From: Cladocopium goreaui
Taxonomy: Eukaryota > Sar > Dinophyceae > Suessiales > Symbiodiniaceae
Reading direction: 5' to 3'
NCBI GenBank assembly: GCA_947184155.2
Contig: CAMXCT020001669.1
Span: forward strand, 413,169 to 477,168
DNA: 64,000 nucleotides
Part shown: positions 1 through 10,975 of the stretch, piece by piece
Layout of the letters: each line of letters begins with the position of its first letter
How positions within the stretch are numbered: the stretch's first letter is position 1
Notes under the pieces: generated by a model
What the model saw: the letters and a program-made list of their open reading frames with translations, nothing else
The model's database searches: none
What the model was told of the DNA's origin: nothing
Made by a program: the position numbers and the translations under genes

Positions 1-900
1 AATAAACGCCATGGTGGACTTGAGGTGTTGCAGTGCAAGTGCCTGTCATTGCGGTACCTGTGTTGGTGCCGGTCATTGCCACATTGCCAATCATGGGCGG
101 GGGGGTCTGTAATAGGATGACCTGGTGTGAATAGGCTTTATTAAACGATAAAAATACAACATATTCTCTGGTAATCAAAGGTGGCAATGGGACTGAATGG
201 AGGTTTTGAAGATGGTTTTGATGGGAGAATAGCATCTATAAAAGGTGGAGTTTCCATTGCCACGTTTGATTTACAACAATAATATTAGATAATGATATAC
301 AGTGAGAACAGATATAAGGATATAATCCATCCTATTTTGGGATATTCCTGTATTATATACTATATACGCACGTAATCTTGAGGATTCTTGATAGATGTTG
401 GTTTAATCTGCCACATAACTTTGTTGGTCAATGTTGGTTAATAGCCCATATCAATCATTGGCGGTTTGAATCCTAAGATCCTTCTATGATCAGCCCCCTA
501 TTCTTGATCCATGCTTGGGAAATTCTTATATTGTCAGGGTATACTCAAAATGAAAGAACATTTCAACCCTAGGTTTGGGGTTGAACATGGATCCAGGTAG
601 CCAAACAAATATTGACTCAACAATTGACTTGAATAATGTTAATATCCAATAGTTTCATTGGGTGACCTGTGCTAGTATGAAGTACCAGCAGTTCCATGGA
701 GTACCAGTATCTGACCATCAGCCCAATAATTGACCCATAATACATATGGATTATTTTACATTCTCGCACGCAAAGCGGTACATCATGGTCTTATGGACTA
801 GATCTGCATTCGTGGGATATGATAAGCAAACGGGTACATTTTCTGGGCGAAATCCGCATGATGGGAGATAAATTGACGAAGATTGATAAATTGGCCGCTA
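1..900. other. AT-rich non-coding stretch
   Basis: No exon-like island, hairpin element or tandem repeat could be supported here. Short (TA) runs and scattered stops in all frames suggest intron or intergenic DNA. Confidence 0.4.
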
Positions 901-902
901 AG

Positions 903-1013
903 TAACCATTGGTAATTTGTAACATAGCTATTGAAATTTGCCATAGAAATTTCGTTGATTTACCATTTTTTGGGTGATTTTCCAAAGCCAACTGTTAGTT
1001 TCCCAGAGGGTAT
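903..1013. mobile_element. Family 1 hairpin element (introner-like), copy 1, diverged
   Basis: The left end TAACCATTGGTAATTTGTAAC and the right end GTTTCCCAGAGGGTA are inverted versions of each other. The centre carries the family core (gccatagaaat ... gttgatttacc ... ggtgattttcc). Confidence 0.6.
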
Positions 1014-1125
1014 AAATTTGGAGATGTGGTCCCATAAACTTGGCTACAACTTATTAGCCAGGCTTATTACATCTTATCATCCCAAGGTACAAGGTGGACC
1101 CCCCCAGTTAGAAGTTGGTTTATAA
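1008..1125 (+). CDS. Exon candidate starting at the family 1 acceptor
   Basis: Reading AG-GGT-ATA directly after the CCCAG of the element gives 39 codons without a stop (EGINLEMWSHKLGYNLLARL...). Part of the 3' end (about 1097-1128) resembles the left end of family 3, so the last codons may not be genuine. No known domain is recognised. An open frame of this length could be chance. Confidence 0.25.
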
Positions 1126-1139
1126 CCCCCTTAAATATT

Positions 1140-1170
<31 letters not shown>

Positions 1171-1192
1171 TTATTATATATATATATATATT
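1140..1192. repeat. (TA)n microsatellite
   Basis: An almost uninterrupted TA tract with a few TG and TT variants. Similar tracts of 15-100 bp recur at 2906, 6253, 10484, 12884, 29884, 32299, 36038 and 38341. Confidence 0.85.
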
Positions 1193-1344
1193 TCCTCTAT
1201 AAACCCCAAGGTTACGCAGATCAAGCAACTTCGCCATAGCCAGCTATAAATCCTATGAAATTCACATATTTTTCGCAGAAAAATCACCGTTTTCCTATGG
1301 TTTGCTCTGGCTTCACGGGCACCGTGTACCCAGGCCTCGGCCCC

Positions 1345-1490
1345 GGCCCATCACGTGGTGGACCCGACCCCCGTCCCAACGGAGTCGGTGGAACGCGCCT
1401 TTGGTGTGGAGCCGGTGGAGCCGGTTTCCCCCGTGACCGAGGTGCCATCGAAGTTACCGGCGGGATGGAGAAGTCCTGGAAAAATAGGGG
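1345..1490 (+). CDS. Exon candidate, proline/valine/glutamate-rich
   Basis: A GC-rich island in AT-rich surroundings. One plus frame reads VDPTPVPTESVERAFGVEPV and continues EPVSPVTEVPSKLPAGW, a low-complexity linker-like segment. The frame used by the longer overlapping ORF is glycine/arginine-rich and looks less natural. No domain is recognised and exon edges are not fixed. Confidence 0.3.
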
Positions 1491-1629
1491 ATTTCATGAT
1501 GAAAATTGCTGTTTTTTTGATGGCGATGAGTTATGTTTTTTTTCTTCCCGATCATTGCTTTGCAATGCGTAAATCCTTTGCTGAACCAAGGTTTCAGGGG
1601 TTTCTGGGCGGTGTTTTAAGGGGATTGTA

Positions 1630-2641
1630 GTATTGTTATTACTATTACACATATTATATATATATTATAATTAGATCATCATCATTATTTGTTATTTTAA
1701 ACACATTTACTACAATTATTTTTGTTGTTGAGAGTACTCATCCCAGGAGTACGTTCTCGCTTGGCAAAGGAAACATCATTAAGTCGCTTATCGTGGATGG
1801 ACAAAATCCTGTTTGAACCATTACTAACCAATTAATTCTTCGCAGGGTTTCGTGGTGGTATATGGGGATAGAGCCTTCATGATTCCAAGTACTTATAGTG
1901 GGGGTATTCTTGGCAGAAGGTAGTTAGACTGGAATTTATTGACGTGAACTATCCAGAAAATTGTTTACTATATAATTAATAGGGGCTCATATTTAGGGGA
2001 TGGGTCAAAAACCTTTCGTTAGCATATTTAGGTGAATACACAGCCAATATATAATCATATAATAATATATAATCAGCTATGATAGGGTACCATCTGGGTG
2101 CCAGGGTTTTGTTTTCCATCCTACCTAGGACAATAGTCCCTCTTGACAAGCGTTTGTTTCAAAGGTTGAAACCAACAACCTCATTTACTAATATATCTCC
2201 AGTTCTAAAGTGGTTTATATATATATTTAATAAACCCTTCTAACCATAGATATATCTTCCATAAGCCCTAGTTAACTTAACACACGTATAATTCATATTT
2301 TGTTTAACCAAATTAGGTAAAGAACCGAGACAGCACAATTTGTTTATTCATGTTGACCCTGGTTATGTTAACGATGAGTTTACTCATATAGTGAGTTTGT
2401 CGACAGCCAAAATGGATATAGATCACCGAAACTGTTTGGTGGTTTCAAACATCTTTATTGTGAAGCATACTTGGGTTATTGTTATTGTTTTTATTTTTTG
2501 TTTAATCCCCCTCCCCCGTGACTAATATTGTCTTGTGAAACAGTGAAAGACTATGCGAAGCCCGAGATAGGTTGAGTGGATTTGGGTTTGAGTCCCCAAA
2601 GATGGGATGTATAGTTGATTGATGACGGGTCTTGTGTTGGT
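1630..2641. other. Stretch without supported gene
   Basis: AT-rich sequence with frequent stops on both strands. I see no tandem repeat or complete hairpin element in it. Confidence 0.4.
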
Positions 2642-2745
2642 TACCCCCTGGTAATTTAACATAAGTATTGAAAATTGCCATTTATAGTTGATTTACCCGG
2701 TAAAAATGCTGATTTTCCACAGTTATGTTAGTTTACCAGGGGGTA
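2642..2745. mobile_element. Family 1 hairpin element, copy 2
   Basis: Clean ends TACCCCCTGGTAATTTAAC and GTTTACCAGGGGGTA, with internal gccatttatagttgatttacc and a gattttcc core. It is flanked by TA on both sides. Confidence 0.85.
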
Positions 2746-2873
2746 AGGACTTTCATAGCTCTTGGATATTGATGCATCACTCTGAACATAAATCAGCCAA
2801 GACATTGTTTATTGGGAGGCTTGCATATTGGGATGGTCATATCTCCTTCGGCACTGACATACCAAGTATATAA
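2740..2873 (+). CDS. Exon candidate directly after family 1 copy 2
   Basis: After the element's CCAG the frame GG-GGT-AAG-GAC is open for 44 codons (GKDFHSSWILMHHSEHKSAK ... AYWDGHISFGTDIPSI) and then stops. The composition is that of a normal protein. It is not a known domain to me. The phase is the same as after several other copies of the element. Confidence 0.35.
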
Positions 2874-3062
2874 TTCCATGGTGCATTGATACACCAATAT
2901 GTACAATAATATATATATATATATATATAGAAGAAGAACATTTGATACTAAATAGTTAAGAATATAAAACACTTAGAGAAATGGTTTCCGTAAGTAGACA
3001 TAACGTAACCCATTAGATCCCCAAGCCATTTTTGGTCGGTGTTTCGGCTCGCAGTGCGACAG

Positions 3063-3221
3063 GTGAGTATTCCGCCGATCCAACCATATCTCGATGTTCA
3101 GAAGGACAGCAGCTACTTTGCACGAATGTGTGTCTTGTCAGATTTCGAAAGCACCAAAAACTGGGCTGTTTCAGACAAAGAGGTGGTGCTACACCAGCTC
3201 ACACAAAAAATGGGAAAGTGA
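3063..3221 (+). CDS. Exon candidate, unknown protein
   Basis: The plus frame reads VSIPPIQPYLDVQKDSSYFA ... VLSDFESTKNWAVSDKEVVL ... QLTQKMGK, then stops. This is balanced globular protein composition, and the competing frame is cysteine/arginine-rich. A GTGAGT at 3063 resembles a splice donor, so the island could alternatively end there and the downstream frame be fortuitous. Confidence 0.45.
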   Translation: MSIPPIQPYLDVQKDSSYFARMCVLSDFESTKNWAVSDKEVVLHQLTQKMGK

Positions 3222-3549
3222 AAACATGTAGCAAAGTCCTAAGATAAACTGGTGTTTTCACTGCTGTTTTGTGGAGATAAACTGGATGCTTCCAATGAAC
3301 CAAAAAAGTCCTGAGACTTGCAGATAAACCGGATGTAGCCCCATGTATACTTCCTGCGGTGAATCACCTGGAATTGTCCCTGCTGTCCCAGCGACAATCG
3401 CAATGCACTCAATGTTGTGGCTGGGTTACAAACCAGCATGGATGTATGATGGAATACTACAGCATCGTTTTCAGGATCGAAATTCATCCTGAGATATGTA
3501 GGCTGATTGTAGATCTACGAAGATCGTTTTTAAGTAGAATGATGATGAA

Positions 3550-3653
3550 TACCATCTGGTTATTTAACACAACCATGGAAAATCACCATTTTTAATTGGT
3601 AAATCCACTATAAATCTCAATTTTCAATAGCTATGTTAAATAACCAGAGGGTA
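3550..3653. mobile_element. Family 1 hairpin element, copy 3
   Basis: Ends TACCATCTGGTTATTTAAC and GTTAAATAACCAGAGGGTA, 104 bp, inverted repeats of about 19 bp. Confidence 0.85.
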
Positions 3654-3850
3654 TATGTTTCAAATCAAGTGCTAACCATTGGTTCTAATCTCTATCAGTT
3701 TGCCTAGATTGCTTGGGATTCCTGGGCCAGCCAAGTACACCAAAATAAAGGTACAAGTGGGATAGTAGCAAACCTGTCGCTAAGGTTCTTGATTCAATGT
3801 CAAGGTATAGCCACCCATTTCAGTTCCAATTCTTCTGGCTACTCTTTGGA

Positions 3851-3945
3851 TACTCTTTGGTAATTTGTTACATAGCTATGGACATTTTTTTCTCAATATA
3901 GATGATTTTCCCATATTTTCCCATTAAACAGGAGGGTTTTCAATT
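3851..3945. mobile_element. Family 1 relic
   Basis: CTTTGGTAATTTGTTACATAG at the left and cccattaaacaggaggg at the right, with the gattttcc core. It is clearly related but eroded. A further left-end fragment follows at about 3958-4000. Confidence 0.4.
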
Positions 3946-4241
3946 GTTTTGGCTGTAGGTCTCTAGTTAATTTCACATAGCCACGGAGAATGGCCAGTTG
4001 TGGACTCAGGCACCGAAAGCACCAGTTGCGCGGGCTCCACTGTTATGGATGACGTCTCTTGGTGCCGGAGACCGATCGGATGGTATATATATATATGCTT
4101 AGTTATAAAAAACAGAATCATCTCAAAAATGTCTATAGATTCAGTTTGACTTATTACGACTTGAGACTTGAGCTATCTGGAGTTGACTTACGATATTTAT
4201 GGGCTTAAAATCACCAGAAATTGCCTGTGTGACGGATCACA

Positions 4242-4327
4242 ATGCAGAACGCCAATGGTAACGATTTTTGCGTGCACAACGAGAAGGGTTTTGACCCACA
4301 CACGGAAATGCTGGTTTATAAATTGAG
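4242..4327 (+). CDS. Exon candidate ending at a GTATGT donor
   Basis: ATG opens MQNANGNDFCVHNEKGFDPH ... EMLVYKLR, followed immediately by AG|GTATGT, a canonical donor. A stop lies four codons upstream, so the ATG could be a start or the exon could begin in another phase. The minus strand (4469-4197) is also open for 90 codons, so strand is uncertain. Confidence 0.35.
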
Positions 4328-5252
4328 GTATGTATCTTCCCCGAATGGATTCAAATGGCCTTAGTTCAGTTTCGGGGGCCGCTTGCGCCATTTGGTGAAT
4401 TAGATGAATGTAACTTTCATGAAATGTGTTGGGTGTTTTTTTTCCAGAGAGTCGTCTTTCCATGCACATGATAGTTGATGATAGTATAATTTTCCAGTTG
4501 ATGAAAGTATTAGCTATCTTAGTATAATCCCCTATGATGAATTATTTCTTTTGGACATCTAATTTTTGCGGAGAAAATCCGTCGGTTGGATCCTCGAAAA
4601 ATGATGCCCATGATGTTCGGGATCGGTTCGGAATTTGTGATATGGCTTGAGAGCCCAAAGCTGATTATAGTAGACCATAGAGACCATAGATGAACTATGA
4701 ATCAATCTATGATTTATAGTAGACATGAAAATAGACCATAGATGGACTAATTGTGAATAAATCTATGATAGGCTATGATAAATGATAAACCATAGCTATT
4801 GCTATAACCTGGATTATCATGATCCAGCTGTGGCTTGAGATCAGATCCACCGCTTTCATTGAAAGCCGCTTGCTTATTTTGTGGGAAACAAAAACGCAGT
4901 ACAAATCAAGCGGGGAACCTTCCATCAGCAACCAGGCTTAAGTCCAGCTGAATGGCAAAATAAATTAGGGTAATGAATACTCAATGGAACCTCATAATGA
5001 ACTCCCCCCTATGTCCCAAACTAGGCTTGTTTGGGACACATAGGCTACTCCAATCTCCAAATTTCAATCATAATTGTCCCCATTCAAATTTTGTGATTTG
5101 GAGCTATTCTTCCATTTTCAGGCGCCGTTACATGGATGTGTTTTTTCCCCCACCGGTCACTCTGCGATCTCCGGATAATTCGCCACTGAACAGTGGTCCA
5201 CATGTGCATATATATTTCAGCAAAATATCGTTATAGCAAAAGGATTAATTTT

Positions 5253-5379
5253 CCCCTTTTGTTATGACATTCACAGTTCGCCATGGAAAGCCATGGCCCT
5301 AATCGAAATAGATGGTTTACCTATGAAAATCGCATGGTGATTTTCCATGGCGAACTGTGAACGTCATAACCAGATGGTA
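5253..5379. mobile_element. Family 1 hairpin element, copy 4
   Basis: The right end GAACGTCATAACCAGATGGTA is intact and the left end (TTATGACATTCACAGTTCGCCATGG) is partly lost. The centre contains the long variant core (gccctaatcgaaatagatggtttacc) shared with the copy at 19566. Confidence 0.7.
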
Positions 5380-5573
5380 GCAGTGACTCCAGCAACACTG
5401 ATGGATCCGTATGGATTCAGGAAGACTTTCTGGACCAGCACATTGACTGGGTACGTGCAGTCTCTGATGCTGCGCCCGTGGAGCGTACCTTCATTCAGTT
5501 CAACACCAATTTGAAGGCGCGATTCGGCGTTTTAAGCGCAGAATCGAGACGTCGAGAAAAATGGGTTCAGTAA
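5374..5573 (+). CDS. Exon candidate following family 1 copy 4, acidic/serine-rich start
   Basis: In the frame AT-GGT-AGC right after the element's CCAG, 65 codons are open: GSSDSSNTDGSVWIQEDFLD ... DWVRAVSDAAPVERTFIQFN ... FGVLSAESRRREKWVQ, then TAA. It is among the most protein-like segments of the first 10 kb. A second frame (MVAVTPATLMDPYGF...) is also open but shorter. It could be a last exon. No domain is recognised. Confidence 0.5.
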
Positions 5574-5774
5574 TACCATGTCATAGCGTGTTATACCCAT
5601 TCATTCATCTCCTAATGTCACTGGTTCCAAACTACGGCAAGCTTGGAACATCATCTCAAATCATCTCAGATGATGAGAAAGTGTGGGGTATCAATGGGAA
5701 AAAAGCGCTGTAGAATCATCGTGAAGTACATAGTTACTATCATAGCTTCAAGTTAACCAGTCTTTAACCAGTCT

Positions 5775-6212
5775 TTGCCTATGTATATCAAAAAAAATGG
5801 ATATGAGTTGGACGTAGCTCCAGATTTTCATAGCTTTTGTGACTTTGTTGAGAAACCAAACCCATCCAGTAAGATCTATGTACCCCTCAGCAGCATGGAT
5901 AGGTCGTGGTTAAAAAAACAGCAGACAAGCAGGGATGGTATCTATGTTTGTTTGAAACTAGGTCACCAAAAACATCTAGGTCACCAAAAACATTATGCTT
6001 CATATATATGTTCCTTTGCTGAATCATCATGCCGAATGCCCTTTTTAAATGTTCACAAATTTCCGGGTGCTCCCCCATCTCCATCGATCTGGTCGTCGAT
6101 CGAAATCGCGCGCAGGTCAACCGAAGGTCCCGTTCTCGCTAAGGATTTCTGTGCTCGCCGGGATCCCCAGCAGGTTTTTAGATCGTTAAGTGTGTTGGTT
6201 TATGTCAGTTGA
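5775..6212 (+). CDS. 145-codon open frame, doubtful
   Basis: A long plus-strand frame with a tandem LGHQKHLGHQKH duplication (21 bp direct repeat near 5961-5992). The 3' part (about 6060-6190) is GC-richer and contains several AG|G sites, so only that part may be exon. Parts of the minus strand are open too. Confidence 0.25.
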   Translation: MPMYIKKNGYELDVAPDFHSFCDFVEKPNPSSKIYVPLSSMDRSWLKKQQTSRDGIYVCLKLGHQKHLGHQKHYASYICSFAESSCRMPFLNVHKFPGAPPSPSIWSSIEIARRSTEGPVLAKDFCARRDPQQVFRSLSVLVYVS

Positions 6213-6807
6213 TGTTATAAGTTAGAACTGTTAATGTTGGTTCTATAAGATTATATATATATAATTAATTATATATATAAGTATACTGTAAGTATACCTT
6301 AATGAGGTAAACCTAATACTGGACCATGCTCCGTTGGGGTTTTATTATTGGGTATACCACATTTTAGACAATGGAAAACGACCGCATTTGGTTACTGGGA
6401 TTGTTGATTGTTGGGTTTACCATATTATGAGAGTTATGTTTGCCAAGATATAGCCATTCCAAACTGGGGCACCATGTTGTGGAATGAGGACCCCCGAGGG
6501 CGGCCCCTACTCTCAACCCCCATCAACTCTATCATTGGGGTATATCAGTTGGAACGAAATTGATATTGGGTCATTTGGATGGGTAAAACGGTACAGGCAA
6601 CGGCCCATGCTGGTCTCAAAATCTGGAAGCCACATCAACCCTGTCTAGAAAATATGCTTCGCCATTGAAATAGTCCGACGTGGGGGTTCCCCACCCATCG
6701 ACACACCCATGATCTCTTGCTCCCTATGGGATTATCCCTGAAGACGTGTTGTCTAAACCCCCGAAAGATATATTCGAACACATCACCATGTACCATTGCC
6801 TGTGTAG

Positions 6808-6960
6808 CAGAATAGCAGAGATGTTGACTTAAGTCAGATTTGTGATGATTGTGACTATGTGGTTTGCTTACCAGAGACTTTCAACATCTGGATGTTCGAT
6901 CCATTCCGCCATTGTCATTACCCAGAAAGCTGGAATCCGGACGTCAGGGGGGTCACTTAA
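6808..6960 (+). CDS. Exon candidate, unknown protein
   Basis: Open for 50 codons up to TAA: DVDLSQICDDCDYVVCLPET then FNIWMFDPFRHCHYPESWNP. The hydrophobic/acidic pattern DDCDYVVCLP is reminiscent of a Rossmann-type strand, but the match is too short to name a family. An adjacent frame is open over most of the same stretch. Confidence 0.4.
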   Translation, partial: QNSRDVDLSQICDDCDYVVCLPETFNIWMFDPFRHCHYPESWNPDVRGVT

Positions 6961-7573
6961 GCGTTTGCTGAGGTAGACAGTCTAAAGCAGATGCCGAAGA
7001 GGACCGTTTTTAAGTATGCATGGGATTTGTACAGACAGTTTCAGCTCACTCCTTTATCAACAGTTGTGGGTTAGATTTCACAGACCTTGGTTCAGAAACA
7101 CTGGGAAGTCTTGGCAGTCTAAAGTCTACGTAGAGCTTAAAGTCTGGGAACATGACACTTGCTTAATGGTTTTGCCTTTAGCGGCTTCGTAGCGTTTGTC
7201 ATATGCACAGTTGATCAAGCCAAACACCATAAGACGAGGTTGAGGGTTTCAGTTGGGAACAGAAAAGCCGCACTCTACTGTATACAGTTTGCACAAACCA
7301 TTAGCATTTGACTAACAAACAGTTCCAACAGATGGTTCTCGAAAACAAATAATCAAAACGTGACTGTTATTGTGCGCGACAACTGGAGTAGTTCATACGG
7401 TCCCGTGAAACATATGGGGTAGGGCCACATTCTGAAACGGTTCTGTTGGCTTATAAATCCAAGAACTGTTGGATTTGTGTTGGATATATCATGATATATC
7501 GCTCAGTTCAATGGCTTTTCACATAAACCAACGACTTGAACCAAAGATGGGGGCACGGTTTTTGAACAGGCTA

Positions 7574-7697
7574 CAATGTGAGGCCCCCAGTTATGAGTTG
7601 GTTTAGATTCGCCCCAGTAACTATAGTTATTTGCGTACCATAAACCATAGTTATTGGAGTTATGAACCAACTTAGCTAACTTGGGGGCCTCACATTG
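7574..7697. mobile_element. Family 3 hairpin element, complete, TA-flanked
   Basis: Ends CAATGTGAGGCCCCCAG and TTGGGGGCCTCACATTG are inverted repeats. The interior repeats gttatgagttggttt / aaccaacttagc and accatagttattggagttat. TA lies immediately outside both ends (7572-7573 and 7698-7699), consistent with a TA target-site duplication. Confidence 0.85.
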
Positions 7698-7737
7698 TAG
7701 TCATGTCCAACAGTCAAACGCTTCATGGTTCTCCGCT

Positions 7738-7878
7738 GACTTCCACGAAAAACCCACAGCTCGCTGTGGCAGCTTTCCCGCCTCCCGCCAACGTCCACTG
7801 CGGGCATGGCAGTTTTGTTTAAGATGTTGGCTGCAGATGGGACCTCCATCGATCTGGCAGTTGTTGATTGAGCATTGA
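7738..7878 (+). CDS. Exon-like island after a family 3 element
   Basis: A GC-rich island open in several frames. One gives LPRKTHSSLWQLSRLPPTST followed by MAVLFKMLAADGTSIDLAVV. Another, starting just after the element, reads MSNSQTLHGSPLTSTKNPQL. I cannot decide between frames, and the minus strand is open as well. Confidence 0.3.
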   Translation, partial: DFHEKPTARCGSFPASRQRPLRAWQFCLRCWLQMGPPSIWQLLIEH

Positions 7879-8107
7879 CCAAAAACCTACTTGGTTGATC
7901 ATGTTAGGTATACTAGAGTCAGATTCCATGAAGTGTTTAGATCGCCATTCACCAAATTTTCCAAGAGGTGCTTAAAACAAGGGCTCGTTTTGCAAGAAGC
8001 AGATCCCTTCGTCCTGAGACTTGCTACGTTGGAGCTTCGGATTCCGATATAATGGGACTGATTTCAGTTGTGGGAGTTGTCCCTGAACCATACAAAGTAA
8101 AGGTGTT

Positions 8108-8130
8108 GTGAACACACACACACACACGCA
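8108..8130. repeat. (CA)n microsatellite
   Basis: Alternating CA with one CG. A second short CA-rich stretch lies at 8405-8428. Confidence 0.8.
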
Positions 8131-8249
8131 CTAGACAAGAAATGGATCATTGAAGTGATCCGTTGGGAACTCAATCCCAAAATGTGCAAAAAGAAAGGAT
8201 ATATATATATATAAAAATGACGTGTGTATAAATATATATATATGGGACT

Positions 8250-8348
8250 ATGGTGTGCGCCACCAAAGTCCCGCAGGTACGTTTACACGGGTTTTGGGGA
8301 GGTGTCTTCGTTGATCACCGACCGCACCCCGGTGATCCCCTGCTATAA
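8250..8348 (+). CDS. Short exon candidate
   Basis: ATG opens 32 codons, MVCATKVPQVRLHGFWGGVF continuing VDHRPHPGDPLL, to TAA. GC is higher than the surrounding TA tracts. A CCGCAG|GTACG inside could be a splice site instead. No family is recognised. Confidence 0.35.
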   Translation: MVCATKVPQVRLHGFWGGVFVDHRPHPGDPLL

Positions 8349-8520
8349 TAGAATATTACTAAAATAAGCGACCAGCAAAGTTTTACGTCTGTGCAAACGT
8401 TTCACACAAACACGCACACGCACACACACCCTGCTCTAGGCAGGGTGAAGTCTTGACAAATGAAGTGAAGGTGAGGATGCAAAGGGAATGAGAATGAGAT
8501 GAACATGAAGATGAAATGGA

Positions 8521-8721
8521 AAATACTTGACCAGGACACGAGGAGGAGAACGCAAAAGAAGAGGTAAGAAGAAAACACCAACACCAACACACCTGGCCCG
8601 GAGCGGGCAAGCCCTGAAAGGGCAAGAGAAAAGAAAAGCGGAGGCCGACGGAAACGGAGCAAAACCAGCGGAGGGGGGGAAGACAGAAGCGCCTGAACCA
8701 ACCTACCACGGCGAAACTTAA
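8521..8721 (+). CDS. Lysine/alanine-rich exon candidate or purine-rich tract
   Basis: The plus strand is strongly purine-rich from about 8460 to 8700. The frame reads ERKRRGKKKTPTPTHLARSG ... GQEKRKAEADGNGAKPAEGG, a basic low-complexity segment. Because a purine-rich tract produces K/E/R/G codons in any frame, and the opposite strand is open for 157 codons, the coding status is unsure. Confidence 0.3.
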   Translation, partial: KYLTRTRGGERKRRGKKKTPTPTHLARSGQALKGQEKRKAEADGNGAKPAEGGKTEAPEPTYHGET

Positions 8722-9061
8722 GCCTACCTCAGCACGCGCAGGACCCAACCTACCTAAGGAGGAAAGCACACATGAAATAAGGGGCCAATGGGGACCTAGC
8801 TGAGGTATCACCACATCATTGTGTTGATTATAATTATTTAGTAAACTGCACCCCATTTTAATCCCATATCATAATAGTTTGTTTTTTAAAATATTTTTTT
8901 TAAAAAAAACATAGCCGGTTTTGTAGCCAAATGTTTGAGAACATCCCATTAATCAACCATCCAGACTCTTTTGGTATCCTATCAAACGGTGTACTTTGGA
9001 TTTAGCAGCTTCATTGTGATTGTCCAGTCATCAATAAGAATTCCAACCAGCTACAAACTGC

Positions 9062-9130
9062 AGTTTGTATGCGGTTGTTAGTTTCTAGCCATGGGGCCAT
9101 AGTTTGTATGCAGTTGTTAGTTTCTTCTTG
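9062..9130. repeat. Short direct repeat
   Basis: AGTTTGTATGC(G/A)GTTGTTAGTTTCT occurs twice, about 43 bp apart. Confidence 0.75.
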
Positions 9131-9146
9131 AGGTTTAAGTCTATTT

Positions 9147-9254
9147 CCCCATGGATCCATGGCCACTGTCTGAGAAGGTACAAAAAAGCCTCCAAATTAT
9201 AGTAAATGATACCCCAGTCCCACTTCCTAAGAAGGTACAACTGGATCCATAGGG
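9147..9254. mobile_element. Family 4 hairpin element, copy 1
   Basis: Ends CCCCATGGATCCA and TGGATCCATAGGG, with an inner pair CTGAGAAGGTACA / CTAAGAAGGTACA and a shared core tcaaattatagtaaatgatacccc. The same element recurs at 16713 and 34277. Confidence 0.8.
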
Positions 9255-9369
9255 TGTATATATATATGATATGATATGTATGAAAACTATATATTTATAT
9301 GATATATGTTGCACACTATACATACGGGACTTTCTACTTCATATAAGTTCTATTCTTCAGTCCTGCCGA

Positions 9370-9480
9370 GCACGGATTGATCTCCAGATCTTGTGGCCAA
9401 CTGATTTGAAGCACCGGTGCGTCGGTCGCTAAGGGGTTCTTGGCACCGGTCGGGTCGCTTTGTGCGGAGCGTTGGCGGAG
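9370..9480 (-). CDS. Exon candidate, minus strand
   Basis: The minus frame reads SAQSDPTGAKNPLATDAPVL then QISWPQDLEINPCSAG, with a GGCAG|GACTG-like boundary at its 3' side. A second minus frame is also open. No domain is recognised. Confidence 0.3.
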
Positions 9481-10483
9481 AGATGATCCGAACATCGAGA
9501 TGGTACACAAAACAACGAGAGAATGGGGATAAAACCAACTATTTCATGGGTATAGTAGTGGAAATATGTATGGGAATATGCAGGGTTTAATTTCACCTAC
9601 TGTTTTTGTTCCGTTGATTTGGGTGATTTATTGCAATGAATTGGGAAGTGGATGTGAATAAATTGATCAAAACGCGGTAGGGGATACCCTTTGTACTGGG
9701 ATCGTTGATAGGATGACAAGTGACTCTGCACAAAAATTCGTTTAATGATAGGATTGACCTTAAAATAGATGGTTTTTACTTTGCCAGCAGTAAATGATGG
9801 AGTGTTTTGTTTCCTTGAAGTGGCACAATTAGCACATGTTTTTTTTCCAAGGGTGGGGATATCCAAGAGGGATATTTAAGATTTTGGGGAAGGGATTGCA
9901 AGACATGATAAGGAACAGGGGTGACAATTGCTGACTCAGTATGGACATCCATACATTGTCATAGGGAGCATTTGGAATCCACAGGAGTTCCATTGAAGAT
10001 GGCACGTCCTACAGCCATTCTACTCCTGTATGTTAGCTGTAATTCATGATAGTCCCCCCAATGGATGGTTCTTTCAATGGACAAATATGGTAGAATGATG
10101 GTCCATGAGATCATGATTGGCGTTCCCAAAATTTTCAGACAGAGACAATTTTAAAACACTTTCATTTTTCGTCACTGTTAAAATATGTGTCAATGAATGT
10201 TATCGAGGCGGTTTTAATTTGTTGTTGACTTCTTGGAATTTTTCCTCTCTCCACAGCATAACCGCACCGAGTTCCTCTTTCCGATGCTTTTGGGGAAAGC
10301 TCCCTGAAGGCACTAAAAAGGCACCTACAATGATGCTCATGGCAAACCCCATGAAACTGGCATTATACTTATTATCTGCAGTTAGAATATATTTAGATAA
10401 ATAATGATAAATATATTATAAATATCATATATTATAATATGTGCATACATGTGAATGAAATGTAAACATATGATATGTATATA

Positions 10484-10518
10484 ATGATATATATATATAT
10501 TATATATATTATATATCA
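10484..10518. repeat. (TA)n tract
   Basis: Near-perfect TA repeats inside a broader AT-rich block (10380-10520) without genes. Confidence 0.8.
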
Positions 10519-10576
10519 AACATTTTTAATGGTTGATTCATCTTGATTCCAGTTGTTATCATTCGCCCATCACTGG

Positions 10577-10729
10577 AGGTGCCCTGTTGCTGAGACTGAA
10601 TTCGTCCACGGAAAGGTGTGGACAGCTCGCTTCATCGAGCAGCCGGTCTGGGACGTGGACGTCCTGGGCTCATGCTGGATGTCAGCAAAAATTGTTCCTA
10701 CTTGGCCTAGGAAAAGAAGACATACATGA
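10577..10729 (+). CDS. Exon candidate, unknown protein
   Basis: After CACTGG the frame AGG-TGC-CCT is open for 50 codons: CPVAETEFVHGKVWTARFIE then QPVWDVDVLGSCWMSAKIVP. This is a very protein-like composition with G/C-ending codons. It lacks an ATG start, which fits an internal exon. It lies about 250 bp from the next plus-strand candidate. Confidence 0.5.
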   Translation, partial: RCPVAETEFVHGKVWTARFIEQPVWDVDVLGSCWMSAKIVPTWPRKRRHT

Positions 10730-10975
10730 CATGGCATGGGATGATAAGACACTACAGTATAGATCAGTCTAGTACATGACGTCACATATGTGGGTATAGA
10801 TGGTGTCATATGGTGTCTTTAGTTCTTTGTCACCCATTGCTTATTGGCCACGGGCCTTCTATACTTTGGAAGATTATTACTATTTGTCTTGGCGTTCCAG
10901 CAAAACTCTAAGTAGCATGAACATGCATGAACAGGCTGTAAATTATCTGAAGCTACTGTACCCTGAAACCACAAG

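Noticed and set aside
6808-6960. Possible D-2-hydroxyacid dehydrogenase fragment (DDCDYVVCLP)
   Set aside because: Only about ten residues are suggestive, and the catalytic R, E and H context cannot be seen.
8383-8856. 157-codon minus frame rich in S, F, C and L
   Set aside because: It is the complement of a purine-rich tract. Composition is explained by the tract, and the plus reading is at least as plausible.
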